A stretch of DNA of 64,000 nucleotides, taken from NCBI RefSeq assembly GCF_900089605.1, contig NZ_LT594324.1:4030001-4094000 (forward strand), in the 5' to 3' direction. The notes below the pieces were generated by a model that was not told the DNA's origin, made no database searches, and saw only the letters and a program-made list of their open reading frames with translations. Below are positions 50,021 to 59,535 of this stretch, piece after piece. Position 1 is the first letter of the stretch. Each line of letters begins with the position of its first letter. The translations under genes and the position numbers were made by a program. The DNA is from Micromonospora narathiwatensis (GTDB lineage: Bacteria; Actinomycetota; Actinomycetes; Mycobacteriales; Micromonosporaceae).

Positions 50021-50137
50021 GGACGTTCTCCAGTTCTGGCTGCCCCGGGCGCGGGTGAGCGCTGCCACGCAGGGTCGCCGCAAAAGGTGTTTCCGCCGGG
50101 CGCGCAGGTGCGCGACCGGCCGAAGTCTGCCTGCCAG

Positions 50138-50160
50138 AGCGCTGACCGTCGGTCAGCGCT
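50138..50160 (-). terminator. hairpin overlapping the stop of the DUF2344 gene
   Basis: AGCGCTGACC-GTC-GGTCAGCGCT is a perfect 10-bp stem with a 3-nt loop, and it includes the stop codon at 50153-50155. It is likely a terminator or attenuator before rne. Confidence 0.6.
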
Positions 50161-50929
50161 CTCCGATGGCTGCCCCGTCGCGATCCGCATCCAACGGATC
50201 AACGATCTCGCCCTGCGCGGTCAGCGTGCCCTGCGCCAGCCGGATCACCCTCGGGGCGACCGGCGGCTCCAGGTCGGCCACCACGCGGAGGCCGGAAAGG
50301 ACGTCATCGGGCCGTACGGACGGGGTGACCTGCCGCACGACCACTTCGAGTATCGCACACGGTACGGCCATCGCCCCGGAAGGCGTCTCCGCCGGAGGCA
50401 GCACATCGATGCCGATGACGGCTGCCCGCGCGTCGAAGGTACGCCGCCCCTGCTTGGTCATCCGCTCCACCTGGATCTCCTCGGCGGCGGTGAAGGCGGC
50501 CACCGCCCGCTCCAGCACGGCCGGGTCGACCTCCGGCAGTTCGATCCGCCAGCGCGACGCCTCGATCCGGTCGGGCAGGCTGCCGCCGGTGGCCTCCACC
50601 GCTTCGAGCACGTCGAGTCCGGGCGAGAGCGCCGCGTCCAGGGCGCTCCGCAGCCGCTCCGGGTCGACCGGCTCACGCAGGCCGATCTCCAGGTACTCGG
50701 CCTCGCTCGCGACGCCGGTCGGCGCGGCCGAGGCGTACGAGATCTTCGGGTGCGGGGTGAAGCCCTGGGAGAAGGCGATCGGTACGCCGGCCCGGCGCAG
50801 CGCGCGCTCGAAGGCCCGGGCGAAGTCCCGGTGCGAGGTGAACCGCAGCGGTCCACGCTTGGCGTACCGGATCCGAACCCGCTGGACGACCGGTGCCTGG
50901 CCGCCCTCGGGTTGAGGCTTTCTGGCGAT
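50153..50929 (-). CDS. TIGR03936-type radical SAM-associated protein (DUF2344), unusual start codon
   Basis: 258 residues if translation begins at ATC 50929. The family core is RVRIRYAKRGPLRFTSHRDFARAFERAL and QGFTPHPKISYASA. It is always the neighbour of a radical SAM protein of the TIGR03960 type, and its biochemical role is unknown. No ATG, GTG or TTG lies near the conserved start: GAGGAG at 50941-50936 is followed after 6 bases by ATC (ATCGCCAGAAAG). The only standard in-frame start is GTG 51043, without a ribosome binding site, which adds 38 unconserved residues. Confidence 0.85.
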   Translation of the reverse strand: MARKPQPEGGQAPVVQRVRIRYAKRGPLRFTSHRDFARAFERALRRAGVPIAFSQGFTPHPKISYASAAPTGVASEAEYLEIGLREPVDPERLRSALDAALSPGLDVLEAVEATGGSLPDRIEASRWRIELPEVDPAVLERAVAAFTAAEEIQVERMTKQGRRTFDARAAVIGIDVLPPAETPSGAMAVPCAILEVVVRQVTPSVRPDDVLSGLRVVADLEPPVAPRVIRLAQGTLTAQGEIVDPLDADRDGAAIGER

Positions 50930-51149
50930 CGTAAGCTCCTCAGGTGTACCTGTGTGTCCGTCCCATCCTGGCGCAGCGTCCGGGACGGCACGCAGCCGGG
51001 TCGGTCCGGAAAGTCGGCCGAAACCGGTCAGTCGTCCCCGCACCGCCCGGCGCGGGGACGCCGGGGCCGGTCGATGACATATCGGTCATCCGGCCCGGCC
51101 ACGGCGATCAGGACCGGTTTCCGCCCGACGGCGGTCGGGTCGGCGCGCG

Positions 51150-53174
51150 CTACCGCTCGGCGGTGGCGGGCAGCTTCAGGCCGTTGACCGGGGTCAGCGG
51201 CAGCAGCTTCTTGCCGGTCGGACCGATCTGGATCTCGGTGTCCATGGCCGGGCACACCCCGCAGTCGAAGCACGGGGTCCACCGGCAGTCGTCCTGCTCG
51301 TACTCGGACAGTGAGTCCTGCCAGTCCTGCCAGAGCCAGTCCTTGTCCAGGCCGGAGTCCAGGTGGTCCCAGGGCAGGACCTCCAGCTCGTCGCGCTCCC
51401 GGGTGGTGAACCAGTCGAGGTCCACCCCGAAGGCCGGCAGCACCTCGGCGGCGGCGTCCACCCAGCGCTGGTACGAGAAGTGCTCGCTCCAGCCGTCGAA
51501 CCGGCCGCCCTTCTCCCAGACCTCGCGGATCACCGCGCCGACCCGGCGGTCACCCCGGGACAGCAGGCCCTCGATCAGCGACGGCTCGCCGTCGTGGTAG
51601 CGGAAGCCGATCGCCCGGCCCAGCGAGCGGTCCGCGTTGATCGCCTGCTTGAGCAGCTTGAGCCGGCTGTCGATGACCTCCGGCCGCTCCATCGCCGCCC
51701 ACTGGAACGGGGTGTGCGGCTTCGGCACGAAGCCGCCGATGGAGACCGTGCAGCGGATGTCCTTGGAACCGGTGGCCGCCCGGCCGGCCTTGATGACCTC
51801 GTGGGCCATGCCCGCGATCTCGAGGACGTCCTCGTCGGTCTCGGTGGGCAGGCCACACATGAAGTAGAGCTTCACCTGCCGCCAGCCGTTGGTGTACGCG
51901 GTCACCACGGTGCGAATCAGGTCTTCCTTCGACACCATCTTGTTGATGACCTTGCGGATCCGCTCCGACCCGCCCTCCGGGGCGAAGGTCAGGCCGGTAC
52001 GCCGACCGTTGCGGGACAGCTCCTGAGCCAGGTCGATGTTGAACGCGTCCACCCGGGTCGACGGGAGCGACAGCGAGACGTTGGTGCCCGCGTACTGCTC
52101 GGCCAGGCCGGAGCACATGTCGCCGATCTCGGAGTGGTCGGCCGACGACAGCGACAGCAGGCCCACCTCGTGGAAACCGGAGAACTCCAGCCCCTGCTGC
52201 ACCATCTGGCCGACGGTGGTGATCGAGCGCTCCCGTACCGGACGGGTGATCATGCCCGCCTGGCAGAACCGGCAACCGCGGGTGCAGCCCCGGAAGATCT
52301 CCACCGCGTACCGCTCGTGGACCGTCTCGGCCAGCGGGACCAGCGGCTTCTTCGGGTACGGCCAGGCGTCCAGGTCCATCGTCGTGCGCTTGTGCACCCG
52401 GAACGGCACGTCCGGGCGGTTCGGCACGACCCGCTGGATCCGGCCGTCGGGCAGGTAGTCCACGTCGTAGAAGCGCGGCACGTACACGCTCTCGGTGCGG
52501 GCCAGCCGCAGCAGCAGCTCGTCCCGGCCCCCCGGGCAGCCCTCGGCCTTCCAGTCCCGGACGATCGCGGTGATCTCCAGCACCGCCTCCTCGCCGTCAC
52601 CGAGCACGGCGGCGTCGACGAAGTCGGCGATCGGCTCCGGGTTGAAGGCGGCGTGCCCGCCGGCCACGATCACCGGGTCGGCGTCGGTGCGGTCGGCGGC
52701 GAGCAGCGGGATGCCGGCCAGGTCGATCGCGGTGAGCAGATTGGTGTAGCCCAGCTCGGTGGAGAAGGAGACACCGAACATGTCGAAGTCGCGGACCGAA
52801 CGGTGCGCGTCGACGGTGAACTGCGGCACGCCGTGGGCGCGCATCAGCTTCTCCAGGTCCGGCCAGACCGCGTACGTCCGCTCGGCGAGCACGTCGGGCA
52901 ACTCGTTGAGAACCTCGTAGAGAATCTGCACGCCCTGGTTGGGCAGGCCCACCTCGTACGCGTCGGGATACATCAGCGCCCACCGGACGGTCACGGCGTC
53001 CCAGTCCTTGACCACCGCGCCCAGCTCGCCACCGACGTACTGGATGGGCTTGGTCACCTGGGGCAGCAGCGGCTCCAGCCGAGGCCAGACCGACCGCTCC
53101 AGGTCGCGCGGCGAGCCGGAGTCGGCGGAGGAATTGGCCGCGACGGGGCGCGGCGTCGTCGACGGGGCACTCAT
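51150..53174 (-). CDS. TIGR03960-type B12-binding radical SAM protein
   Basis: 674 residues. An N-terminal cobalamin-binding-like Rossmann region (PDAYEVGLPNQGVQILYEVL) precedes the radical SAM domain with CTRGCRFC (C-x3-C-x2-C) at about residue 285, and GLLSLSSADHSEI and FAPEGGSERIRKVINK follow. A C-terminal four-cysteine segment (CRWTPCFDCGVCPAMD) may hold a second cluster or zinc. The reaction is unknown. ATG 53174 is chosen; the gene reads into the TIGR03936-type gene downstream, the usual pair before rne in actinobacteria. Confidence 0.92.
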   Translation of the reverse strand: MSAPSTTPRPVAANSSADSGSPRDLERSVWPRLEPLLPQVTKPIQYVGGELGAVVKDWDAVTVRWALMYPDAYEVGLPNQGVQILYEVLNELPDVLAERTYAVWPDLEKLMRAHGVPQFTVDAHRSVRDFDMFGVSFSTELGYTNLLTAIDLAGIPLLAADRTDADPVIVAGGHAAFNPEPIADFVDAAVLGDGEEAVLEITAIVRDWKAEGCPGGRDELLLRLARTESVYVPRFYDVDYLPDGRIQRVVPNRPDVPFRVHKRTTMDLDAWPYPKKPLVPLAETVHERYAVEIFRGCTRGCRFCQAGMITRPVRERSITTVGQMVQQGLEFSGFHEVGLLSLSSADHSEIGDMCSGLAEQYAGTNVSLSLPSTRVDAFNIDLAQELSRNGRRTGLTFAPEGGSERIRKVINKMVSKEDLIRTVVTAYTNGWRQVKLYFMCGLPTETDEDVLEIAGMAHEVIKAGRAATGSKDIRCTVSIGGFVPKPHTPFQWAAMERPEVIDSRLKLLKQAINADRSLGRAIGFRYHDGEPSLIEGLLSRGDRRVGAVIREVWEKGGRFDGWSEHFSYQRWVDAAAEVLPAFGVDLDWFTTRERDELEVLPWDHLDSGLDKDWLWQDWQDSLSEYEQDDCRWTPCFDCGVCPAMDTEIQIGPTGKKLLPLTPVNGLKLPATAER

Positions 53175-53379
53175 GATGCCCAAGGGTACGCGGTGCCCCG
53201 CCGCCCACCACGGCGCACCGCGACCGCCCACCGCCCGACCTCACCTGGCGGCTCGGCACTGGCGTCCGGGGCGCGCGGCGACCTTCCAAGATCCGCTACG
53301 TCACGGCCCGACCGGCGGATTCGTCCCAGGTGGCACGCCGGTACTAACCTCGCATCGGGCGCGAGAGGAGATTGCCGCG

Positions 53380-55089
53380 ATGCCGGAGCCGCAGCCGGGC
53401 ACCGACCGGCCGGCCGACGGGAGCACCCCGGTCACGGGCCGGGAGCCGGGCACCGACGGGCCGATCCGCACGCCCGTACCGCCGCCGGAGCCGGCCGCGA
53501 GCCCGGACGTACCGGCAGCCTCGCCCGCCGGCCCGGACGGGCCGGCCGAGCTGACCACGGACGCCGAGCCGCCGAGCAGCCCCGAGCCGACCACGGACGC
53601 CGCGCCGGACAAACCGGCTGAGCCATTTACGGACGCCGGCCCGCGCACACCCGCCGAGCCGCCCAGCCGCCCCGAGCCGGCCACGGAGGCCGGCCCGGAC
53701 ACACCAGCCGGCAGCCCGAACGCAGCCGCCGAGCCGGCCGGCGGCCCGGACGTACCGGGCAAGCCGACCGCGGACGCCACGCCTCCCGCGCCGCGGACCC
53801 CGGCCGACAGCACCGCCACCGAGCCGGTGCCCGGGGCCGGTTCACCCGCCGAGTCGCCGGTGACCCCGGCGCGCGGTTCCGCGGCCGTCCCGACGCGCCC
53901 GCTCGGTCCGGCCGGCGTACCGGCCCGGCCGAGCGGCTCCGCCGCCGTCCCCGACCGTCCGGCCGGGTCGGCCCCGGTCCCCGGCCGGGCCGGCCCGGAC
54001 CCGACCCGGGTGGAGACGAATCCCCAGCCACCGGCGCCCCGGTGGAGCGGATCCGCCCCGGTGCCGCCCCCGCCGGCCCGCAAGCGCTCCTGGGGTGAGT
54101 CCGCCGACCCGACCCCCGTGCCGCCGCTGGACTCGCCGGAGCACATGGTGCCGGTCGACCCGTGGGAGGGCGTCGACACCACCGGCTGGGACCTGCGCTC
54201 GGCCGACTTCCCCGCGCTGCCGCCGACGCTGCCCTACCCGACGCCGGCGCACACCCTGCCGTACCCGCCCCCGCCGGCCACACCACCGCCGCCGGTCGCC
54301 GCCGCGCCGGTCCCACACCTGCCGGTCGCCCCGGCACCGACTCCGCCGCCGGTCTCCCCCGCACCACCGATCGCCGCACGGCCGGTGTCACCCCCGCCCG
54401 CGCCGGTGTCGCCCCGCCCGGTCCCGGCCTCGCCGGCCCGACAGCCGAAGCAGCGCCGCCGCCCGGCCACGCCGCCGCCAGCAGCGCCGCCGCCCGGATG
54501 GCAACCGCCCAGGGGGTACGTGGCGGTGCCGGTCCGCCGTCGGCGCCGCTGGCCCTGGGTGCTGCTGCTCATCGTGGCCTGCTGCTGCGGCGTACCGTTC
54601 TGGTGGGCGCAGCCGCTCCGCACCCAGTACCCGGCCAGCGCGACCCTGCCCGACGAGGCCGCCGGGCTGCGGCTGCGGCAGGACGAGCCCAGCCAGGCCA
54701 CCGCCGAGGAGCTGAAGACCGAGGTACGCGAGGCGCACGCGCTCGCCGACGACGCCTTCGCCGGGATCTACACCAGCAGCGACGGCAAGCAGGTGATCCT
54801 CTTCGGCGGCACCGGCCTGCGGCTGACCCCGGAGGCGGACGCCGACGCCGAGATCGCCCGCCTCACCGACCGGTACGCGCTGGACCCCGCCGTGCCGGTG
54901 GAGACCGGTGTCCGGGGCCGGTACGAGCGCTGCGCGGTCGGCCGGACGGACGGCGGCGGGGTGGTGGTCTGCACCTCGGTCGACCACGGCAGCCTGACCA
55001 CCGGCGTCTTCACCCGGCTCGACGTGAACGACAGCGGCGGCCTGCTGGACACCCTGCGCCGGCAGGTGGTGACCGCGAAGGGTGCCTGA
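53380..55089 (+). CDS. Pro/Ala-rich single-pass membrane protein, unknown
   Basis: 569 residues. The first 385 or so are a disordered Pro/Ala/Asp/Glu-rich region with imperfect repeats such as PEPTTDAAPDKPAEP. A basic stretch (RRRRWPW) then precedes one transmembrane helix (VLLLIVACCCGVPFWWAQ), and about 160 residues form an extracytoplasmic folded domain (DEAAGLRLRQDEPSQATAEE... with two Cys, CAVGRTDGGGVVVC). No family recognised. ATG 53380 follows AGAGGAG. Downstream of TIGR03960 divergently; convergent with plsC. Confidence 0.75.
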   Translation: MPEPQPGTDRPADGSTPVTGREPGTDGPIRTPVPPPEPAASPDVPAASPAGPDGPAELTTDAEPPSSPEPTTDAAPDKPAEPFTDAGPRTPAEPPSRPEPATEAGPDTPAGSPNAAAEPAGGPDVPGKPTADATPPAPRTPADSTATEPVPGAGSPAESPVTPARGSAAVPTRPLGPAGVPARPSGSAAVPDRPAGSAPVPGRAGPDPTRVETNPQPPAPRWSGSAPVPPPPARKRSWGESADPTPVPPLDSPEHMVPVDPWEGVDTTGWDLRSADFPALPPTLPYPTPAHTLPYPPPPATPPPPVAAAPVPHLPVAPAPTPPPVSPAPPIAARPVSPPPAPVSPRPVPASPARQPKQRRRPATPPPAAPPPGWQPPRGYVAVPVRRRRRWPWVLLLIVACCCGVPFWWAQPLRTQYPASATLPDEAAGLRLRQDEPSQATAEELKTEVREAHALADDAFAGIYTSSDGKQVILFGGTGLRLTPEADADAEIARLTDRYALDPAVPVETGVRGRYERCAVGRTDGGGVVVCTSVDHGSLTTGVFTRLDVNDSGGLLDTLRRQVVTAKGA

Positions 55090-55140
55090 CCGGTCACGCC
55101 ACGCGGGCCGGGCGGGAGAACCGACCCGCCGGGTACGGGC

Positions 55141-55830
55141 TCAGGCGGTCGGGTCGGTGGCGGGCTCGGCGCGCTTGGGGGCGTAGCGCGGGACGTACTC
55201 CTGGCCGGTGAGCTTCTGGATCTCGGCCATCACCTCGTCGGTGATCTCGCGCAGCGAGGTCCGGTCGTCCGGCCGGCCGGTGAAGTCCAGCGGCTTGCCG
55301 ACGCGCACGATGATCTCGGCCCTGCCCGGTCGGGGCACCCGGGTCCCGATCGGCTGGGCCTTGTCGGTGCCGATCATGCCGACCGGGATGATCGGCACGC
55401 CGGCGGCCACCGCGAGCCGGGCCGCGCCCGTACGCCCGCGGTAGAGCCGCCCGTCCGGCGAGCGGGTGCCCTCCGGGTAGACCGCCACCAGGTCGCCGGC
55501 CTTGAGCACCGGGATGGCCGCGTCGAACGCGGACAGTGCCGCGCGACCACCGGCCCGCTCGACCGGGATGGCGCCCAGCCCGGTGAGCACGAACTTGGAG
55601 AACCGGCCCTTCACGCCGGTGCCCTTGAAGTACTCCGACTTGGCCCAGAAGGCCAGGTGGCGGGGCACCACGGTGCCGATGAAGAGCTCGTCGGCGACGG
55701 ACAGGTGATTGCCCGCGAAGATCGCCCCGCCGGTCTCCGGGATGTGCTCCAACCCCTCCACGGTCGGACGGAAGGCCAACCGGAGCGCGGGCGCCACGGT
55801 GAGCTTGCCGATGGTGTAGAGCAGGGGCAC
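55141..55830 (-). CDS. 1-acyl-sn-glycerol-3-phosphate acyltransferase (PlsC family)
   Basis: 229 residues. NHLSVAD is the NHx4D catalytic motif (His and Asp), KGRFSKFV and GAIPVERAGG follow, and YPEGTRSPDGRLYRG binds the phosphate. It acylates lysophosphatidate in phospholipid synthesis; paralogues acylate other alcohols. It converges with the Pro-rich protein gene; ileS lies upstream, separated by a hairpin. Confidence 0.93.
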   Translation of the reverse strand: MPLLYTIGKLTVAPALRLAFRPTVEGLEHIPETGGAIFAGNHLSVADELFIGTVVPRHLAFWAKSEYFKGTGVKGRFSKFVLTGLGAIPVERAGGRAALSAFDAAIPVLKAGDLVAVYPEGTRSPDGRLYRGRTGAARLAVAAGVPIIPVGMIGTDKAQPIGTRVPRPGRAEIIVRVGKPLDFTGRPDDRTSLREITDEVMAEIQKLTGQEYVPRYAPKRAEPATDPTA

Positions 55831-55939
55831 GGGTCCTCCGGCGGTGTGCTGATGCGGGCGGTGTCACGTTAGCCGACGCCGTCACGCCGGCCCGAGCGGG
55901 TGGCCGCACCGCCCGCTCGCTGAGCTGAACGGCTGATCG

Positions 55940-55984
55940 GGAAGGGGCCCTCCCGTACCTGACGCCTTGAGAAGGGCCCCTTCC
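55940..55984 (-). terminator. ileS terminator hairpin
   Basis: 12-bp arms GGAAGGGGCCCT (55940-55951) and its complement (55973-55984) with a 21-nt loop, beginning 7 bases after the ileS stop. The AAGGGGCCCTT-type arm resembles terminators I recall as common in Micromonosporaceae. Confidence 0.65.
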
Positions 55985-55991
55985 GCTCATC

Positions 55992-58900
55992 TCATACCCG
56001 GCGGACCCCGACCGTCACCCGCTCGCCGTCACCGACCTCGCCGGCGAAGCCGTCGAGGCCCTCGGCGAAGTCGATGCTCTCGGCGAGCACCTCCCGGGCC
56101 ACGAAGTCGGTGTACGCGGCCACCGCCGCACGCACCTCCTCCGAGGCCGAGACCGACACCGCGATCCGGTCCGAGACGTCCAGGTCGGCGTCCCGGCGGG
56201 CCTGCTGCACCACCCGGACCACGTCCCGGGCCAGCCCTTCGGCGGCCAACTCCGGGGTGACCCGGGTGTCCAGCACGACCACGCCCTCGCCGCCGGGCAG
56301 CGGCGCGGAGTGCTCCGCGTCGGCGGCGACCAGGCGCAGCTCGTACTCGCCCTCGGACAGGGTGACTCCGGCGGCGACCGGGGCTCCGTCGTGAAGCTCC
56401 CACTCCCCCGCCTTCACCGCCTTGATGACCTGCTGGACCGCCTTGCCGACCCGGGGGCCGAGCGCCCGCGGGACCACCGTCAGCACCTGCTGGCAGTACG
56501 CGGACACCTCGTCGGTGAACTCCACCGCCTTCACGTTGACCTCGTCGGTGACCAGGTCGGCGAAGGGCCGCAGCTGGGCGGCGACGGGCGAGGCCACGGT
56601 CAGCTTCGACAGCGGCAGGCGCACCCGCAGCCCCTTGGCCTTACGCAGCGACAGCGCCGCCGACGCGACGGCCCGCACGTTGTCCATCGCCGAGACCAGC
56701 TCGTGGTCGGCCGGGAACTCGTCCGCCGACGGCCAGTCGGTCAGGTGCACCGACCGCTCGCCGGTGAGGCCACGCCAGATCTCCTCGGCGGTCAGCGGCA
56801 CCAGCGGCGCCACCACCCGGCAGAGCGTCTCCAGCACCGTCCACAGGGTGTCGAACGCGTCGGCGTCCCCCGCCCAGAACCGGTCCCGGGAGCGGCGCAC
56901 GTACCAGTTGGTCAGCGCGTCCAGGTAGGACCGGACGGTGACGCACGCCCCGGAGATGTCGTACGCGTCCATCTGCCCCTGGACCGTCGACACCAGCTCG
57001 TTCGTCTTCGCCAGCACGTACCGGTCGAGCAGGTGGGTGGAATCCACCCGCCGCTTTGCCGTGTACCCGTCCGCGTTGGCGTAGAGCGAGAAGAAGTACC
57101 AGACGTTCCACAGCGGCAGCAGCACCTGGCGTACCGCGTCCCGGATGCCCGCCTCGGTCACCGACATGTCGCCGCCGCGCAGCACCGGCGAGGACATCAG
57201 CATCCAGCGCATCGCGTCCGACCCGTACGAGTCGAAGGCGTGGTAGACGTCCGGGTAGTTGCGCAGGCTCTTGGACATCTTGCGCCCGTCCGAGCCGAGC
57301 AGGATGCCGTGGCTGAGGCAGTTGCGGAACGCCGGCCGGTCGAACAGCGCGGTGGCCAGCACGTGCATCGTGTAGAACCAGCCGCGGGTCTGCCCGATGT
57401 ACTCGACGATGAAGTCGCCCGGGTAGTGGTGCTCGAACCACTCGCGGTTCTCGAACGGGTAGTGCACCTGGGCGAACGGCATCGAGCCGGACTCGAACCA
57501 GCAGTCCAGCACCTCCGGCACCCGGCGCATCATCGACTTCCCGGTCGGGTCGTCCGGGTTGGGGCGGACCAGGTCGTCCACCGCCGGCCGGTGCAGGTCG
57601 GTCAGGCGTACGCCGAAGTCGCGCTCCAGGTCGGCCAGCGAGCCGTACACGTCGACCCGCGGGTAGTTCGGGTCGTCGGACTTCCACACCGGGATCGGCG
57701 AGCCCCAGAACCGGTTCCGGCTGATCGACCAGTCCCGGGCGTTCGCCAGCCACTTGCCGAACGAGCCGTCCTTGATGTGCCCCGGGGTCCAGTTGATCTG
57801 CTGGTTCAGCTCGACCATCCGGTCCTTGAACCGGGTCACCGCCACGAACCAGGACGACACCGCCTTGTAGACCAGCGGGGTGTCGCAACGCCAGCAGTGC
57901 GGGTACGAGTGGGTGTAGGTGTCCTGCCGGAGCACCACCCCCCGCTCCTTCAGCTCCCGGATCACCGACTTGTTCACGTCGAAGACCTGCTCGCCCTGGT
58001 ACGGCGGGACGAGCGCGGTGAACCGGGTGTGGTCGTCCACGGTGACGATGGTCGGGATGCCGGCCGCGTTGCAGACGTTCTGGTCGTCCTCGCCGAAGGC
58101 CGGGGCCAGGTGGACGATCCCGGTGCCGTCCTCGGTGGTGACGAAGTCCGCGCCGAGCACCTGGTACGCGTTCCCCCCGGCCTGCTCGACCAGGAAGTCG
58201 TAGAGCGGGGTGTAGCGACGCCCGGCCAGGTCCGCGCCGCGCACGGTGCCGACCTGCTCGTACCCCTCCAGCTCCTTGGCGTACGCGGCCAGCCGGGCGG
58301 CGCCGACGAGGTAGCGGGAGCCGTCGCGCTCCAGCACCGCGTACTCGATGTCGGGGCCGACGGCGAGCGCCAGGTTCGACGGCAGGGTCCACGGCGTGGT
58401 GGTCCAGACGCCGAGCTTGACCGGCCCGCGCACCAGCTCGGGGGCCGACTCGTCCGGGGTCAGCTCGAACCAGACCGTCAGGGTCGGGTCGTGCCGGTCC
58501 TTGTAGACGTCGTCCATCCGGGTCTCGGTGTTCGACAGCGGCGTCTCGCACCGCCAGCAGTACGCCAGCACCCGGAAGCCCTCGTAGACCAGACCCTTGT
58601 CGTGCAGGGTGCGGAAGGCCCACATGACGCTTTCCATGTAGTCCAGGTCGAGCGTCTTGTAGTCGTTGGCGAAGTCGACCCAGCGGGCCTGCCGGGTGAC
58701 GTACCGCTCCCAGTCCTGGGTGAACTCCAGCACCGAGGTCCGGCACGCCTCGTTGAACCGGGCCACGCCCAGGTCGAGGATCTCCGCCTTGCTGGTGATG
58801 CCGAGCTGCTTCTCGGCCACCACCTCGGCCGGCAGGCCGTGGCAGTCCCAGCCGAACCGGCGCTCGACGTGCTTGCCGCGCATGGTCTGGTAGCGCGGCA

Positions 58901-59138
58901 CCACGTCCTTGACGTACCCGGTGAAGAGGTGGCCGTAGTGCGGCAGGCCGTTGGCGAACGGCGGGCCGTCGTAGAAGACGTACTCGTTCTTGCCGTCTTC
59001 CCCGGCGGGGCGGGCCTCGACGGACGCCTCGAAGGTCTTGTCGGCCGTCCAGTGCTCCAGGACCCGGCGCTCGACCGCGGGCAGGTCCGGGCTCGCCGGG
59101 ACGCCGGCGGCGGTCGGGTCGTGCAACGGATAGGCCAT
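55992..59138 (-). CDS. ileS: isoleucyl-tRNA synthetase
   Basis: 1048 residues, class Ia synthetase. The HIGH equivalent is PHYGHLFTG, the KMSKS motif is [13 protein letters not shown], and WGSPIPVW and HCWRCDTPL (zinc-type Cys) are present; the anticodon-binding domain follows. The length and sequence resemble the longer, eukaryote-like (class 2) bacterial IleRS, the type often insensitive to mupirocin; that property is inference. Expression is controlled by the T-box leader upstream; ATG 59138 has GAGGAG. Confidence 0.97.
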   Translation of the reverse strand: MAYPLHDPTAAGVPASPDLPAVERRVLEHWTADKTFEASVEARPAGEDGKNEYVFYDGPPFANGLPHYGHLFTGYVKDVVPRYQTMRGKHVERRFGWDCHGLPAEVVAEKQLGITSKAEILDLGVARFNEACRTSVLEFTQDWERYVTRQARWVDFANDYKTLDLDYMESVMWAFRTLHDKGLVYEGFRVLAYCWRCETPLSNTETRMDDVYKDRHDPTLTVWFELTPDESAPELVRGPVKLGVWTTTPWTLPSNLALAVGPDIEYAVLERDGSRYLVGAARLAAYAKELEGYEQVGTVRGADLAGRRYTPLYDFLVEQAGGNAYQVLGADFVTTEDGTGIVHLAPAFGEDDQNVCNAAGIPTIVTVDDHTRFTALVPPYQGEQVFDVNKSVIRELKERGVVLRQDTYTHSYPHCWRCDTPLVYKAVSSWFVAVTRFKDRMVELNQQINWTPGHIKDGSFGKWLANARDWSISRNRFWGSPIPVWKSDDPNYPRVDVYGSLADLERDFGVRLTDLHRPAVDDLVRPNPDDPTGKSMMRRVPEVLDCWFESGSMPFAQVHYPFENREWFEHHYPGDFIVEYIGQTRGWFYTMHVLATALFDRPAFRNCLSHGILLGSDGRKMSKSLRNYPDVYHAFDSYGSDAMRWMLMSSPVLRGGDMSVTEAGIRDAVRQVLLPLWNVWYFFSLYANADGYTAKRRVDSTHLLDRYVLAKTNELVSTVQGQMDAYDISGACVTVRSYLDALTNWYVRRSRDRFWAGDADAFDTLWTVLETLCRVVAPLVPLTAEEIWRGLTGERSVHLTDWPSADEFPADHELVSAMDNVRAVASAALSLRKAKGLRVRLPLSKLTVASPVAAQLRPFADLVTDEVNVKAVEFTDEVSAYCQQVLTVVPRALGPRVGKAVQQVIKAVKAGEWELHDGAPVAAGVTLSEGEYELRLVAADAEHSAPLPGGEGVVVLDTRVTPELAAEGLARDVVRVVQQARRDADLDVSDRIAVSVSASEEVRAAVAAYTDFVAREVLAESIDFAEGLDGFAGEVGDGERVTVGVRRV

Positions 59139-59150
59139 CGGGGGTCGCTC

Positions 59151-59376
59151 TCCTCAGCAGCTCACTGTCGTGTGGGTCTGCGAGGACGAACCCTTTCCGG
59201 TACGCCGGCCGGCGTGCCCGGGCAAGGCCCGCGGTACCACCCCGCTTGGCGGTCAAGGTGCGACCGCCCGCTCGTTGGCCGGCTGTGACGGGCCGGTCCC
59301 GTCCGGTTCTACTGGGCCGGTCACCCGGCTGTTCTTCCGGAGGCTCGCCGGTGATGGCCGGGTCGTCGCCTATGTG
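59151..59376 (-). ncRNA. T-box riboswitch of ileS (AUC specifier, translational type)
   Basis: On the reverse strand the leader has specifier ATC (59355-59353) in the short Stem I GGCCATCACCGGCGAGCC and the stem-loop CCTCCGGAAGAAC. The T-box consensus GCGGGGTGGTACCGCGGG lies near 59247-59230 and pairs with the tRNA 3' end. TCCTCGCAG (59186-59178) can pair with CTGCTGAGGA (59160-59151), which contains the ribosome binding site. This matches the short Stem I actinobacterial class known from mycobacterial ileS, in which uncharged tRNA-Ile opens the ribosome binding site. A possible -10 is TACGCT at 59388-59383. Confidence 0.93.
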
Positions 59377-59437
59377 CCGACAAGCGTACTCGACTCCCCC
59401 GCCGCCCCGCCCCCGAGTATCTGCCCCGAAGGACGGG

Positions 59438-59479
59438 CCCCCTGTTAACGCCTCCGGTACCGGAGGTCCCCCTCGTAAC
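59438..59479. promoter_or_regulatory. 16-bp palindrome CCTCCGGTACCGGAGG flanked by direct repeats
   Basis: The perfect palindrome at 59451-59466 lies between two copies of CCCCCTNNTAAC (59438-59449 and 59468-59479), 30 bp apart. It is in the divergent gap of ileS and the regulator, 70 bases before the regulator start, and is a candidate operator. Other bases of 59377-59535 hold the promoters. Confidence 0.6.
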
Positions 59480-59523
59480 ACCCCGAGCAGCGGGCGGGCC
59501 GTGGCTGTCCGCGCCCTGCGGCT

Positions 59524-59529
59524 TAGGCT
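59524..59529 (+). promoter_or_regulatory. -10 box TAGGCT of a leaderless promoter (regulator)
   Basis: TAGGCT ends 6 nt before the GTG at 59536 of the HTH regulator. Confidence 0.55.
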
Positions 59530-59535
59530 GGCCCG

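Noticed and set aside
46385..51187. Very long plus-strand open frame (1600 codons) across rplU, rne and the DUF2344 gene
   Set aside because: It is antisense to recognised genes and an effect of G+C-rich third positions; no motif or ribosome binding site.
56310..59288. 992-codon plus-strand frame opposite ileS
   Set aside because: Antisense shadow of ileS; composition is His/Arg/Gly repeat-like without domains.
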